64,000 bases of DNA, taken from NCBI GenBank assembly GCA_964550795.1, contig CAZKBH010000027.1, forward strand, positions 5,460 to 69,459, written 5' to 3'. Made by a program: the position numbers and the translations under genes. The DNA comes from M3007 sp964550795. GTDB taxonomy: Bacteria > Bacteroidota > Bacteroidia > Chitinophagales > Saprospiraceae. The notes below the pieces were generated by a model. It did not search any database, was not told where the DNA came from, and saw nothing but the letters and a program-made list of their open reading frames with translations. Below, piece by piece: positions 17,892-26,925 of the stretch (the first letter of the stretch is position 1; every line of letters begins with the position of its first letter).

Positions 17892-17976
17892 GGTGCTAAT
17901 AAGTAGAAGAGGCTGTCTCAAAAGTCAGCATTTAGGGAATTAAATTCTCTACCATATCATGTTTTTATTGGAATGG

Positions 17977-18010
17977 AACTTCCCGAAAGTTTGAAAACTT
18001 TCGGGAAGTT
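17977..18010. repeat. Near-loopless hairpin, AACTTCCCGAAAGTTT arms
   Basis: Sixteen-base perfect arms (17977-17992 and 17995-18010) with a two-base centre. First of three inverted repeats in the 323-bp spacer 17892-18214, upstream of the CX4CH lipoprotein gene. Confidence 0.75.
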
Positions 18011-18056
18011 GGGATACATGAGTCACTCTAAATTTATTAACAATGCAAAAACGAGA

Positions 18057-18104
18057 TTCCGTGAGTAGAAGTGACACTTTTTTAAAAAGTGTCACTTCTC
18101 TAAA
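18057..18104. repeat. 48-bp hairpin repeat, copy 1
   Basis: Contains a perfect 16-base inverted repeat with a 1-base loop (18067-18099, arm AGAAGTGACACTTTTT). The 48 bases match 54230-54277 at 47 positions; only the base at 18066 (T versus A) differs. Confidence 0.85.
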
Positions 18105-18188
18105 TCTGAAATATTTGCTATAGGACGCAATTCAGAGTCTTTCGTCAATAACTTCGGGATTTAAGACATCAGATTACATGATTTAGCC

Positions 18189-18207
18189 CCCGGAACAGCG
18201 TTCCGGG
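18189..18207 (-). terminator. Short hairpin after the di-heme peroxidase gene
   Basis: CCCGGAAC-AGC-GTTCCGGG, 8 bases after the stop of the minus-strand gene ending at 18215. The T-run is weak, so termination is only probable. Confidence 0.45.
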
Positions 18208-18214
18208 ATACAGA

Positions 18215-20140
18215 CTAGTACATTCCTCCAATCGCTCGGTTATTCCAGGTGGAATTTGCCGGAAAGGCAGGAAGCTGGCGGGGTTTAGCGTTAAGTCCTG
18301 TGGTATCTGTGAGCGCTTCCATAAACCGAACCAAGGCCTTTGTTTCTTGCTCCGTCAGGCTCAAATGATCGAAGGGCAGGGTTTGGTTGGGGACATCCAA
18401 CCCTAAGCCCGCGCCACCGCCTTTGTTGTAAAAATCAACCACTTCTTCCAGCGTTTGATAGGCACCATTGTGCATATACGGGGCAGTCAAAGCAGCATTG
18501 CGGACGGTGGGTGTTTTGAAACTGTGGCGCAGGTGTTCCGCCCGGTCGCGGGCGCGACGATTGTCGTAGCGGCCCAGATCGGGATCAATTTGAAGTTTTT
18601 TTGCTTTGGGGTCGAGTGGAACACCCAGCACTTCCGATTCGTTTTCGGTAAATGAAGGCGGCACCAAGCCTGAAAAAGTGGGCGCAAAATGGCAGGTGCC
18701 ACACATGGCTTTTCCCATGAACAGGTTAAATCCTTCTTGAATCTCCGGCGCAAGCGTGGTAGTTTCTCCTCTAAGATATTGATCTACAGGACTTTCAAAA
18801 CTTTTTAAGGAACGCACATAGGCAGCCAATGCTCTGGCAATTTCTCCAATGCCCGGCTGCGAGCCAAATGCTTCGCGGAATAAATCGCGGTATTGGGTGC
18901 TCTGGTTTAGTTTATCCAGAATGTCGTAATACGTGGTATTAAATTCCAAAGCATTGAAAATGACGTGCTCTGCCTGACTTTCCAAGCGATCCGAACGCAG
19001 GTCGTAGAAATATTTATCCGCCAAAACACTGTTGATCAGGGTGGGCGCATTTCTGCCCACATTGCCTTGCTGATCTATAGCCAAACTTTTGGGCAAACCA
19101 TCTGCAAAAGCCTTTTCTGGTTGGTGGCAGGAAGCACAGGCGCGTTGGTTGTTGACAGACAACAAGGGGTCAAAAAACAACATTTTGCCCAACTCAATGG
19201 CAGCCGGTTTTTCAACAGGTTTCCCAATTCCGGCATAAAAATGACCATTAAAGGTCTCCGCCGAAAACATGCTGGGCGACAAGTAATCCAATGCTTGTGT
19301 GATTGAGGTAACCTGATAAACCGTCTCTATGCCCAAATCCAGGTGCAGGTGCAACAGTTGGCCATATAGTGGTTCCAGATACAAACGAATGCAATTTAGT
19401 CGGTCGAAATCATCAAAATTCGGGTGTTCCTGCATCATTTTGATTGCCCCGGAAAAATGAGCCCGAATGCTGTCTGACAGCGAAGGGCGTTTGCAATAGG
19501 GCAGATAAAGCTTGGTTACTTGATACATCGCGTCCATCGAAATAGCCGATTCCTGAATTGCTGCGCCGGAGCCAGGCGTGTCAAAACCAACCAGCCCCAT
19601 GGAAGTAATCCGGAAAATCCCCGATCGAATGGCTTCCAGCACTTGCCGGTCGGTAAACTTCATGTTGTACTGGGTGGCAAAAATGGCCTTGAAATGGTTC
19701 CGAAGGTCATGCGTTAGTTTTGCCAGTTCAGGTTGCAGGCTTGCTGCTTCCTCTTCATATAAATTTTCTTCGATGATTTGCATGCCCGCAGGAGGCAGTA
19801 CTTCTACGCCGGCTACCACCCGGTTGATGGTGGGCAGTGGGGCGCCATTCAGAAAATCGCGGGTGGTTTCCTCCTCCAGATAGGCCAAAAGGAATTCGAC
19901 GCGCTTGTATTGATTGCGTAATTGTGTAAACGAAACCCGCCATTGCGCAGGGGTGCTGCCGGGTTTTGCCAAAATTTGATCAAAATCAGTCAGGGCTGAT
20001 TCGTACTGTTTCAGGTGCTCCAGATAATGGGTGCGCACCTGTTCCAGGGTTGGCGAGGATGTTGGAGACGATGGCTCGTGCAGGAAGGACATCGCCAAGG
20101 CTGTGCCTACAAGAAAACAGGCAATGAGTAACTTTTTCAT
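18215..20140 (-). CDS. Di-heme cytochrome c peroxidase (CcpA/MauG-type) with long N-terminal helical domain
   Basis: A 641-residue periplasmic protein. A signal peptide (KKLLIACFLVGTALAMS) is followed by about 280 residues of helical sequence unlike the usual peroxidase. The peroxidase then has two heme sites: CASCHQPEKAFADG (about residue 335) and CGTCHFAPTFSG (about residue 485). The segments GRNAPTLINS and FKTPTVRNAALTAPYMHNGA are typical of the CCP_MauG family, which reduces H2O2 or modifies protein residues. The canonical family length is about 330-350 residues; the extra N-terminal half recalls an imelysin-like helical bundle. The ATG at 20140 is preferred to the TTG two codons upstream. 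Confidence 0.88.
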   Translation of the reverse strand: MKKLLIACFLVGTALAMSFLHEPSSPTSSPTLEQVRTHYLEHLKQYESALTDFDQILAKPGSTPAQWRVSFTQLRNQYKRVEFLLAYLEEETTRDFLNGAPLPTINRVVAGVEVLPPAGMQIIEENLYEEEAASLQPELAKLTHDLRNHFKAIFATQYNMKFTDRQVLEAIRSGIFRITSMGLVGFDTPGSGAAIQESAISMDAMYQVTKLYLPYCKRPSLSDSIRAHFSGAIKMMQEHPNFDDFDRLNCIRLYLEPLYGQLLHLHLDLGIETVYQVTSITQALDYLSPSMFSAETFNGHFYAGIGKPVEKPAAIELGKMLFFDPLLSVNNQRACASCHQPEKAFADGLPKSLAIDQQGNVGRNAPTLINSVLADKYFYDLRSDRLESQAEHVIFNALEFNTTYYDILDKLNQSTQYRDLFREAFGSQPGIGEIARALAAYVRSLKSFESPVDQYLRGETTTLAPEIQEGFNLFMGKAMCGTCHFAPTFSGLVPPSFTENESEVLGVPLDPKAKKLQIDPDLGRYDNRRARDRAEHLRHSFKTPTVRNAALTAPYMHNGAYQTLEEVVDFYNKGGGAGLGLDVPNQTLPFDHLSLTEQETKALVRFMEALTDTTGLNAKPRQLPAFPANSTWNNRAIGGMY

Positions 20141-20167
20141 ACGCAATTAGCAGCTTGATTTTAATGA

Positions 20168-20201
20168 AATGAGGCGATGACCGTACAGTCACCGCCTCAT
20201 T
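20168..20201 (-). terminator. Hairpin terminator after the PhoX-like gene
   Basis: Arms of 14 bases (20168-20181, 20188-20201) with one mismatch and a 6-base loop, between the PhoX-like stop (20221) and the peroxidase start (20140). TTTCATT follows on the minus strand. The arm GAGGCG(G/A)TGAC recurs in the hairpin at 60391-60421. Confidence 0.65.
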
Positions 20202-20220
20202 CTTTATGGATTGGGCAGAT

Positions 20221-22032
20221 TTACTGAACGATCAGTTTCACTACTTCTCCTTTTGCATTCTTCACGATGTAAGTGCCAGGGGTCAATTCAGATACATCTA
20301 CTGTATTGACATTGCGGTAAACGCGTACCAATTTGCCGTTCAGGTCGAAAATAGCAGCGTCGGTAACTTCATTGAAATTCAATTCACGTGCAACCGGGTT
20401 TGGCCACACCTGGAAAGCATTTTCATTTTTGAACTTAGGTTCGCTGATAGAAGTAACCAGCTCATCCCAGCCAGTGATGGCGTAGGTGAGTGAGTTGGCA
20501 TAAATGCCCGAATTCGTGGTAGCAGGGTGCTGAGAGTTGATCAACATGGTTTTGCCATCTGGAGACATCACAGCGCCTGTAATTTCAGCATTGATTGGTG
20601 TAGCGGAAATACGCACGAGATCATCAATCGTTGGATTGGCGATGGACAGGTCCAACAAAAATGCCTCACAAACAATCGGCTTGCTGTCGGGCATACGGCC
20701 ATAAGTGCGGCCATTCAAGTCTTCGCTAACGATCAGGAACGCTTTGCCGTTAGAGTACAACATGTTCAAGCCGTCAGGATTGGACAGGTGTTTTTCCGGG
20801 TAAGACGCGGCTGGTACGTCGGCAATGTTGAAGTCTGGACCAGCTTCGATCAGTACCGTAACCTCTTCTGTTGCAGGGTCGTAGCACAATACACGGCCGT
20901 AAAAGTCCACATAATCATCAGACACTGGCGTCAGACCCAGCGCAGCTGCACGTGCTACGTGGTGCTGGGCTGGCTTACCTCCGGCTGTGATGCCAGCTCT
21001 CCAAGAACCAGACTTACCCAAGTCGTCGCGACCTGTTTCTGCAATGTACACACGACCATTCTGTTCGTTGATCGCAACCCATTCCAAGCGGTTGAATACC
21101 GTAGCGCCACCAGTGATCGCTGGGAGACGTGGATTGAGCATGACATTAATGTTGGTATTGTCCAACTCCTGCCATTTCGGCGTTTGGTCTTGTGCGTAGT
21201 AGTAGAATTTACCTTTTGTAAAGTCGCCAGCTACATCGGCCACGAATTTTGTGAAAAGACCAGGGCTTGCATCTTCACCCAGGTAAACGGTACGGTCGTC
21301 GCTGGAGATTGCACCACCTTCGTAGAAGAGGCGACCCCAATTGTACTGCTTGCGGATTGCTTTTGCCTGTTTTGGATCAATTTCTACCATCCAGTTCAGG
21401 TTTTGGAATTTTTTGATCACGCTGCCGTCAAGGCCCGGGAATTCTGGTGCGTCAATGGTGAAGTCGGCGGTATCGCGCAAGAAATTGCCCGCAGCAGTGT
21501 TGCTGGATACTTGCCATTCTTCAGCCGTCCAGATACGACCGGTTGGGCTGGAGATACCCGCGCAGTTCATGCCGGTTTCACCCACGGTGTTGACGAAATC
21601 AACATTGAAGTAAATGCCTTTACGGCCGTCGTTGAGGGTCTGCTCTACCTTAACCAAGGTATCAGTAGCCGCATCTCGACGTACTTTGAAAACGGTCATG
21701 CCACCGCCGTCGCCGATGAAATCGTTTTTCTGCTGCATTTCGTGGTTTACAGAGACCCAGAACTCAGCAGGATTGTTTGGATCTGCCGTAACACCGATGA
21801 AATCGTGCCACTGTTTGGCAGGGTGCTTACCGGCAGGATTGCCGTAGGTTGCGGTGGTTTGAACCGTGTCCAACTGCCCGACGAAGAGCACCTGATATTT
21901 CAGGGGAGATGGTGGCAATACCACGGTGGTTGGTTCGTAGTTTGCAGGGATGCTCGGGTCGAACGAGAATTGTGCCGACACCGAAGCGCAAAGTGCTACG
22001 ATTGCTAAGAAGGAAAGTGCAAGTTTTTTCAT
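20221..22032 (-). CDS. PhoX-like (DUF839) secreted phosphatase with T9SS sorting domain
   Basis: A 603-residue exported protein. The signal peptide (MKKLALSFLAIVALCASVSAQ) precedes a beta-propeller of the DUF839/PhoX type. Typical blocks are WVSVNHEMQQKNDFIGDGGGM, CAGISSPTGRIWTAEEW, YNWGRLFYEGGAISSDDRTVYLGEDASPG, EWVAINEQNGRVYIAETGRDD and NPDGLNMLYSNGKAFLIVSEDLN. Known members are calcium/iron alkaline phosphatases. The C-terminus is a T9SS sorting domain (VWPNPVARELNFNE to GEVVKLIVQ). A clear -7 box lies at 22068-22075. The gene looks well expressed by its codon use. The phosphatase activity is inferred from family only. Confidence 0.85.
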   Translation of the reverse strand: MKKLALSFLAIVALCASVSAQFSFDPSIPANYEPTTVVLPPSPLKYQVLFVGQLDTVQTTATYGNPAGKHPAKQWHDFIGVTADPNNPAEFWVSVNHEMQQKNDFIGDGGGMTVFKVRRDAATDTLVKVEQTLNDGRKGIYFNVDFVNTVGETGMNCAGISSPTGRIWTAEEWQVSSNTAAGNFLRDTADFTIDAPEFPGLDGSVIKKFQNLNWMVEIDPKQAKAIRKQYNWGRLFYEGGAISSDDRTVYLGEDASPGLFTKFVADVAGDFTKGKFYYYAQDQTPKWQELDNTNINVMLNPRLPAITGGATVFNRLEWVAINEQNGRVYIAETGRDDLGKSGSWRAGITAGGKPAQHHVARAAALGLTPVSDDYVDFYGRVLCYDPATEEVTVLIEAGPDFNIADVPAASYPEKHLSNPDGLNMLYSNGKAFLIVSEDLNGRTYGRMPDSKPIVCEAFLLDLSIANPTIDDLVRISATPINAEITGAVMSPDGKTMLINSQHPATTNSGIYANSLTYAITGWDELVTSISEPKFKNENAFQVWPNPVARELNFNEVTDAAIFDLNGKLVRVYRNVNTVDVSELTPGTYIVKNAKGEVVKLIVQ

Positions 22033-22067
22033 GATGAAAAATTGTGTTGGTTGAGTTGACTTTCCGG

Positions 22068-22075
22068 CAAAAGTA
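22068..22075 (-). promoter_or_regulatory. Bacteroidota -7 box (TACTTTTG)
   Basis: Minus-strand TACTTTTG, 35 bases before the ATG at 22032. Part of the 373-bp spacer 22033-22405; apart from this box and the hairpin at 22315 I see no other feature there. Confidence 0.6.
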
Positions 22076-22314
22076 GAAGGGGTGTATTACCCTAAAATGA
22101 AGTGTTTAGCGGGGATTTAACACACGAGAAAACTGTTGATAATCTACAAGTTACATTAAAAATGGGTGCGCTGAAAACAAGAGGAATTTATGCTTTTTTG
22201 CACAGCAAGATTGCCCGAAGGCTTGGCGCGTTCGGCGTATTTAAAATCAGTCGAAATAGGAGGGGGAGGTCTTTCCGCTCGGGGCAAAATGCTCGGCCCT
22301 TAGCGCATAAATTC

Positions 22315-22354
22315 AAATGCCCGGAACTTCCAAACTTGGAAATTCCGGGCATTT
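22315..22354. repeat. Hairpin with AAATGCCCGGAA arms
   Basis: Arms of 19 bases (22315-22333, 22336-22354) with one mismatch and a 2-base loop, 52 bases after the stop of RNase Y on the minus strand. A probable terminator of that gene and one more member of the window's near-loopless hairpins. Confidence 0.65.
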
Positions 22355-22405
22355 AAGGAACAAGTTATGATTCACCCGTTCCTAAATTGCCAGCCTATAG
22401 CGTTG

Positions 22406-24085
22406 TTAGCGCGCAAATGCCACGGCGCGTTTTTCCCGAATTACGGTGACGCGAATTTGTCCGGGATACTGCATCTCGTCCTGAATTTTTTGTGAAATCA
22501 GGAACGACAAATCGTCCGCGTATTGGTCGGTGACTTTATCGGCTTCTACGATGACCCGGAGTTCACGGCCAGCTTGCATGGCGAAAGCATTGGAAACACC
22601 GTCGTAGCTGCGCGCGATTTCTTCGAGTTCGCCGATACGTTTGAGGTAGTTTTCCAAAATTTCGCGGCGTGCACCCGGGCGTGCGCCAGAAATGGCATCG
22701 CAGGCTTGGATGATGGGCGAGATGATATTGTTCATTTCTACCTCATCGTGGTGCGCACCTACTGCATTTATGATGACCGGGTGTTCACCGTATTGTTCGC
22801 ACAGTTTCATGCCCAAAAGTGCGTGGCTCAGTTCGGTTTCTTCTTCGGCTACTTTACCGATGTCGTGGAGGAGACCGGCGCGTTTGGCCATCTTGATTTG
22901 TTTGGGATTCAGGCCCAGTTCAGCAGCCATGATCGCGCACAGTTCGGCAGTCTCGATGCTGTGTTTCAACAAGTTTTGACCGTAAGAAGAGCGGAAACGC
23001 ATACGGCCCACCATGCGGACGAGCGCTGCATTGAGGCCATGGATGCCCAGTTCGATGACGGTGCGTTCCCCAATTTCTACGATTTGTTCCTCGAGTTGTT
23101 TGGTCACTTTAGCCACCACTTCCTCGATGCGTTGCGGGTGAATACGACCGTCGGCGACCAGGCGCTGGAGCGATAGACGGGCAATTTCGCGGCGAACCGG
23201 ATCGAAGGACGAGAGCACGATTGCCTCCGGGGTGTCGTCCACGATGACTTCTACGCCCGTTGCGGCTTCCAGCGCACGGATGTTGCGGCCTTCCCGACCG
23301 ATGATCTGGCCTTTCATCTCGTCGTTTTCAAGGTTGAAGACGGAGACCGTATTCTCGATGGTAAATTCCGCAGCCATCCGTTGGATGGTTTGGATCACAA
23401 TCTTTTTCGCTTCTTTGGAGGCGTTGATTTTGGCCTGGTTGACCACGTCGCGGACGATGGTTTGGGCCTCGCTCTCGCTTTTGGCGCGCACTTGTTCGAG
23501 CAGTTGATCTTTTGCCTCCTGCTGGCTGAGCCTGGCGATGGTTTCCAGCGCCTTGATCCGCTCTTCGTTGGCTTCGTCGAGTTCTTCTTTTTTCTTTTGG
23601 ACAATTTTCACCTGCTTGTCCAGATTATCCCGGAGGGCCACTACCTCCTGTTCGCGGGTTTCCACCTCGCTTTTTCGGGTTTCAAATTCTTTAAAACGCT
23701 TTTCCAGCGCGTCTTCCTCAACCTTCAAATCTTTTTGCTTGGAAAGGATTTCCACCTCCAAATCTTTGAGTTCGAGTTGTCTTCTCGTTTTTTCTTCTTC
23801 TACTTCGAGCCGCATTTGGGCGTATCGCTCCTTCGCTTCCTGGATTTTTTGTTGCTTAATCCGTTCGTTGTCGGCTTCTGCAGTGCCCACAATTTTCTGG
23901 GCTTTGATGGCCGCTTCGTCTTCCACGCGTTTGGCAGAAAGACGGGATTCCTGAATGATTAAGTCCGCTTGGCGATTTGCTTCTTCGACAGCCTTCGAGC
24001 TGCTTTTTTTGCCCGACATGCTTGCGAGTAGGTAAGCTGCGATGCCGCCTATGACTAATCCTATTATGATGCTTGTGATATCCAT
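22406..24085 (-). CDS. rny: Ribonuclease Y
   Basis: A 559-residue membrane-anchored endoribonuclease that starts mRNA decay. It has an N-terminal membrane helix (4-24), a long charged coiled coil (about 30-215) and a KH RNA-binding domain with IIGREGRNIRALEAATGVEV. An HD phosphohydrolase domain contains AGLLHDIGKVAEEETELSHALLG, and the tail IQDEMQYPGQIRVTVIREKRAVAFAR is conserved. Length and order match the family exactly. It lies 78 bases after pheT on the same strand. Confidence 0.97.
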   Translation of the reverse strand: MDITSIIIGLVIGGIAAYLLASMSGKKSSSKAVEEANRQADLIIQESRLSAKRVEDEAAIKAQKIVGTAEADNERIKQQKIQEAKERYAQMRLEVEEEKTRRQLELKDLEVEILSKQKDLKVEEDALEKRFKEFETRKSEVETREQEVVALRDNLDKQVKIVQKKKEELDEANEERIKALETIARLSQQEAKDQLLEQVRAKSESEAQTIVRDVVNQAKINASKEAKKIVIQTIQRMAAEFTIENTVSVFNLENDEMKGQIIGREGRNIRALEAATGVEVIVDDTPEAIVLSSFDPVRREIARLSLQRLVADGRIHPQRIEEVVAKVTKQLEEQIVEIGERTVIELGIHGLNAALVRMVGRMRFRSSYGQNLLKHSIETAELCAIMAAELGLNPKQIKMAKRAGLLHDIGKVAEEETELSHALLGMKLCEQYGEHPVIINAVGAHHDEVEMNNIISPIIQACDAISGARPGARREILENYLKRIGELEEIARSYDGVSNAFAMQAGRELRVIVEADKVTDQYADDLSFLISQKIQDEMQYPGQIRVTVIREKRAVAFAR

Positions 24086-24163
24086 GATTGTAAATTGTAG
24101 TGATTCGGTTTGCGTTATTGTGAAGCCTGCGCAATGCTGGCTGGTGGTTTAAAATTTAAAAAG

Positions 24164-26626
24164 TTACTTGCGTATCACTGCGCCCAGTTTTGCTTCAAAT
24201 GCGCCGGTCAATTGGCCCATTATCCCGTCAATTTCCTTGTCCTGCAAGGTCTTTTCCAGGTCTTCAAAAACAAAACTCACGGCGTAGGATTTTTTGCCCG
24301 CGCCCAATTTGCTTTCGTCTTCAAACACATCGAAGAGATTGACTTCCTTCAGCATTTTTTTGGCTGTTTTGGCCGCCAACTGCCGGATCTCGCCAAAGCC
24401 CACCGACTGGTCAATCACCAGCGCCAGGTCGCGGCGAACGGTCGGGAATTTGTTAAGTTCCGAAAACTGTACTTTATTTCCACCCACTGCTTTCAGCACG
24501 TTTTCAAAGTTGAAATCGGCAAAAAACACGGGATTTTTAATGTCTGATTTTTTCAGAATCGGCGCTGCCACCGCGCCAAAAGTCACCAATTCCTGCGCAC
24601 CTCGGTGTAGTTTCAAGGCGTACTGAAACGGTGATTCATTTACAGTCGTTTCCTGAAAACCAGTCACGCCCAGACGCGTCAACAAGTTGGTCACGAAGGT
24701 TTTAAGCGTGAAAAAGTCCACCGATTTTTTGGTAGCGGGCTGCCAACTTTCCGCAGTGTGTGCGCCCGTCAGGAAAATGCTCAGGCGATGGGTCTCACTC
24801 AGTTTTTCGCCCGCGCGGAGATAGGTTTTGCCAAATTCGAAGAGGCGCAAATCGGCGTTTTGGCGGTTTTGGTTGCGGTGTATGGCCTCCAAGCCGCTGA
24901 AAAGCATACTTGGCCGCAGACAATCCAGACCCTGATTGGCGGAATTGTGGATGAACACAAGTTGTTCATTTTCAAAGGGTAATGCGGCTCCATCTCCCAG
25001 GTAGTACGCGGAATTGGAGAGTGCCAGACTCATGCACTCGTTGAAGCCATTGGCCGCGAGGAAATCTGCCGCTAGGTTGCGTACCGCATCCGGATTGGGC
25101 CGGGCCTGAATTTCCATGCTGCTCCTGATCTGGGTCGGGATAGGCACCGCATTCAGTCCGTGCAGCCGCAAAATCTCTTCTACTACGTCGGCTTCGCGGG
25201 TTACGTCGGGCTTATTGGTTGGGATCCAGGCGGTAAAGCCCTCGTCCGTGACCTCACTTTGGGGAATACCCAGTGCCGTGAGGATGTCGTGAATGCGTTT
25301 TTTGGGCAATTGCTCGCCGATGAGCGCGTTGACGCGGGCGTATGAAACTTCTACGGTTGCCGGTTTGGTAAGGACGGGGTTTATGTCCACGAAATCGGTG
25401 GTGATTTTCCCGCCCGTTAATTTTTCAATCATAAAAGCCGCCCGCATCAGACCGAGGTCGTTGTTGTCTGAGGGGTCAACCCCTTTCTCAAAAGCCCAGG
25501 CGGAATCGGTGCGCAGTCCGTGGCGAAGCATGGTTCGGCGAATCCAGGAAGGGTTAAAAACGGCGCATTCCAGGAAAATTCGGGTGGTAGCATTGGTCAC
25601 GCCACTTTCTTCGCCGCCAAAAACGCCTGCAATACACATGGGCGTGGATTCGCCGTCGCAAATCATCAGGTCGTTGGACGATAGTTTACGTTCCACGCCA
25701 TCAAGGGTTTTGAATGGCGTACCTTCTGGCAGGGTTTTGACCAAAATTTTCCCGCCTTTTACTTGATCGAGATCGAAGGCGTGGAGCGGTTGGCCCAGTT
25801 CCACGCGGACGAAGTTGGTGACGTCCACGACGTTGTTGATGGGTCGTTGCCCAACAGCGAGCAGGCGATTTTTGAGCCACTCGGGGCTTTCGCCGACGGT
25901 GATGCCTTCGATGGTGACGCCGCCATACAGTGGGCAAGCCTCGTGGTTTTCCACTTCTACGGGAAAGACGGGCAACCCTTCGGGCATGTCCAGAATACCA
26001 TCTGTAAACCGGTTAAAGCTGTGCAAGTCCGCCTTTGGATCTTCGTGTACCCGTATCCAGGCCAGCAAATCTTCTGCAATGCCTTTGTGGCAGATTGCAT
26101 CGGCGCGGTTGGGCGTGAGGCCGATGTCAAAAACGGTGTCAGATTCTTTTTGAAAATGATCGGCGGCGCTTCGGCCAAGCGGGGTATCGGGCGACAAAAT
26201 GATGATGCCGGAGTGGTCGTGGCCGATGCCAAGCTCATCTTCGGCGCAGATCATGCCCTGGGAAGGAACGCCCTTTACCTTGCGTTCACCGATGGTGAAC
26301 AGGCTGCCGTCTTTACTAAAAACGTTGGCACCCGGCAGGGCGAGAAAAACAATTTGCCCAGCAGCCACATTGGGTGCTCCGCAGACTACGGAACGCGCCA
26401 CACCGTCGCCAACATCCACTGTTGTGGCCGAAAGGTGGTCGGTGTCAGGGATACGTTCGCAGGTTAAAACCTTACCAGTCAACACTTTATCTAAGTCAAC
26501 CGGCGAGGGTTTCACTGTTTCCCATCCTTCCACTTCCAGGCCCAGCGATGTCAGAATTTCGGCGATTATTGGGGGCGATTTATGTATGTCGAGAAAATCT
26601 CGAAGCCAATTTAGCGATACTTTCAT
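24164..26626 (-). CDS. pheT: Phenylalanine--tRNA ligase, beta subunit
   Basis: An 820-residue subunit of the alpha2-beta2 enzyme that charges tRNA-Phe. Order: N-terminal coiled segment; EMAP-type tRNA-binding domain (about 40-155, TGKVLTCERIPDTDHL); B3/B4 editing domain (about 215-390); B5 domain (about 405-480); catalytic-like core; C-terminal FDX-ACB anticodon-binding domain (about 725-820, ELNKFPTVRRDLALVIDQSVGFGEI). The start MKVSLNWLRDFLDI is canonical. pheS is not adjacent. A -7 box sits at 26686-26693. Confidence 0.97.
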   Translation of the reverse strand: MKVSLNWLRDFLDIHKSPPIIAEILTSLGLEVEGWETVKPSPVDLDKVLTGKVLTCERIPDTDHLSATTVDVGDGVARSVVCGAPNVAAGQIVFLALPGANVFSKDGSLFTIGERKVKGVPSQGMICAEDELGIGHDHSGIIILSPDTPLGRSAADHFQKESDTVFDIGLTPNRADAICHKGIAEDLLAWIRVHEDPKADLHSFNRFTDGILDMPEGLPVFPVEVENHEACPLYGGVTIEGITVGESPEWLKNRLLAVGQRPINNVVDVTNFVRVELGQPLHAFDLDQVKGGKILVKTLPEGTPFKTLDGVERKLSSNDLMICDGESTPMCIAGVFGGEESGVTNATTRIFLECAVFNPSWIRRTMLRHGLRTDSAWAFEKGVDPSDNNDLGLMRAAFMIEKLTGGKITTDFVDINPVLTKPATVEVSYARVNALIGEQLPKKRIHDILTALGIPQSEVTDEGFTAWIPTNKPDVTREADVVEEILRLHGLNAVPIPTQIRSSMEIQARPNPDAVRNLAADFLAANGFNECMSLALSNSAYYLGDGAALPFENEQLVFIHNSANQGLDCLRPSMLFSGLEAIHRNQNRQNADLRLFEFGKTYLRAGEKLSETHRLSIFLTGAHTAESWQPATKKSVDFFTLKTFVTNLLTRLGVTGFQETTVNESPFQYALKLHRGAQELVTFGAVAAPILKKSDIKNPVFFADFNFENVLKAVGGNKVQFSELNKFPTVRRDLALVIDQSVGFGEIRQLAAKTAKKMLKEVNLFDVFEDESKLGAGKKSYAVSFVFEDLEKTLQDKEIDGIMGQLTGAFEAKLGAVIRK

Positions 26627-26685
26627 TACCTCAAAATAACTAAGGGATTACGATCAGGTTTTCTTTCGCAAAAGTTGCGAATTGG

Positions 26686-26693
26686 CAAAGGTA
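26686..26693 (-). promoter_or_regulatory. Bacteroidota -7 box of pheT (TACCTTTG)
   Basis: Minus-strand TACCTTTG, 59 bases before the pheT start and 29 bases from the MITE-like element at 26723. Confidence 0.55.
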
Positions 26694-26722
26694 GAAAGCT
26701 TGCGCGAAAATGCGCTGCCTTT

Positions 26723-26883
26723 AGTGCTTGTCTAAATTTTAGTTCTGAGGCGAAGGCGAGGAAATTTTTGCTTGCACAAGGCAAATTTTACAGTCGAATG
26801 CGGGCAATTCGGCGAAAAATTTAACGCCGTACAAGCTAAAATTTGCCGCTTGAAGGCCAGAAACTAAAGTTTAGACAAGCACT
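26723..26883. mobile_element. MITE-like element, 161 bp
   Basis: Terminal inverted repeats of about 21 bases with one mismatch: AGTGCTTGTCTAAA opens the left end (26723) and its complement closes the right end (26883). The inside is itself loosely palindromic and holds no reading frame of note. It fills most of the 299-bp spacer between pheT and the alpha/beta-hydrolase gene. A solo copy of its left end is at 5621-5649. No clear target duplication was seen. Confidence 0.7.
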
Positions 26884-26925
26884 TAGATGGGAACGGGAGA
26901 TAAACTGTTTTTTTGGGCTGAATCC

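Noticed and set aside
20527..22008. Long plus-strand frame of 493 codons opposite the PhoX-like gene.
   Set aside because: It is antisense to a well-supported secreted protein and its translation has no family-like motif; it reflects codon bias of the real gene.
22102..22356. Possible small gene of 84 codons in the spacer before rny.
   Set aside because: It ends inside a hairpin, is rich in Arg and has no promoter or ribosome binding site.
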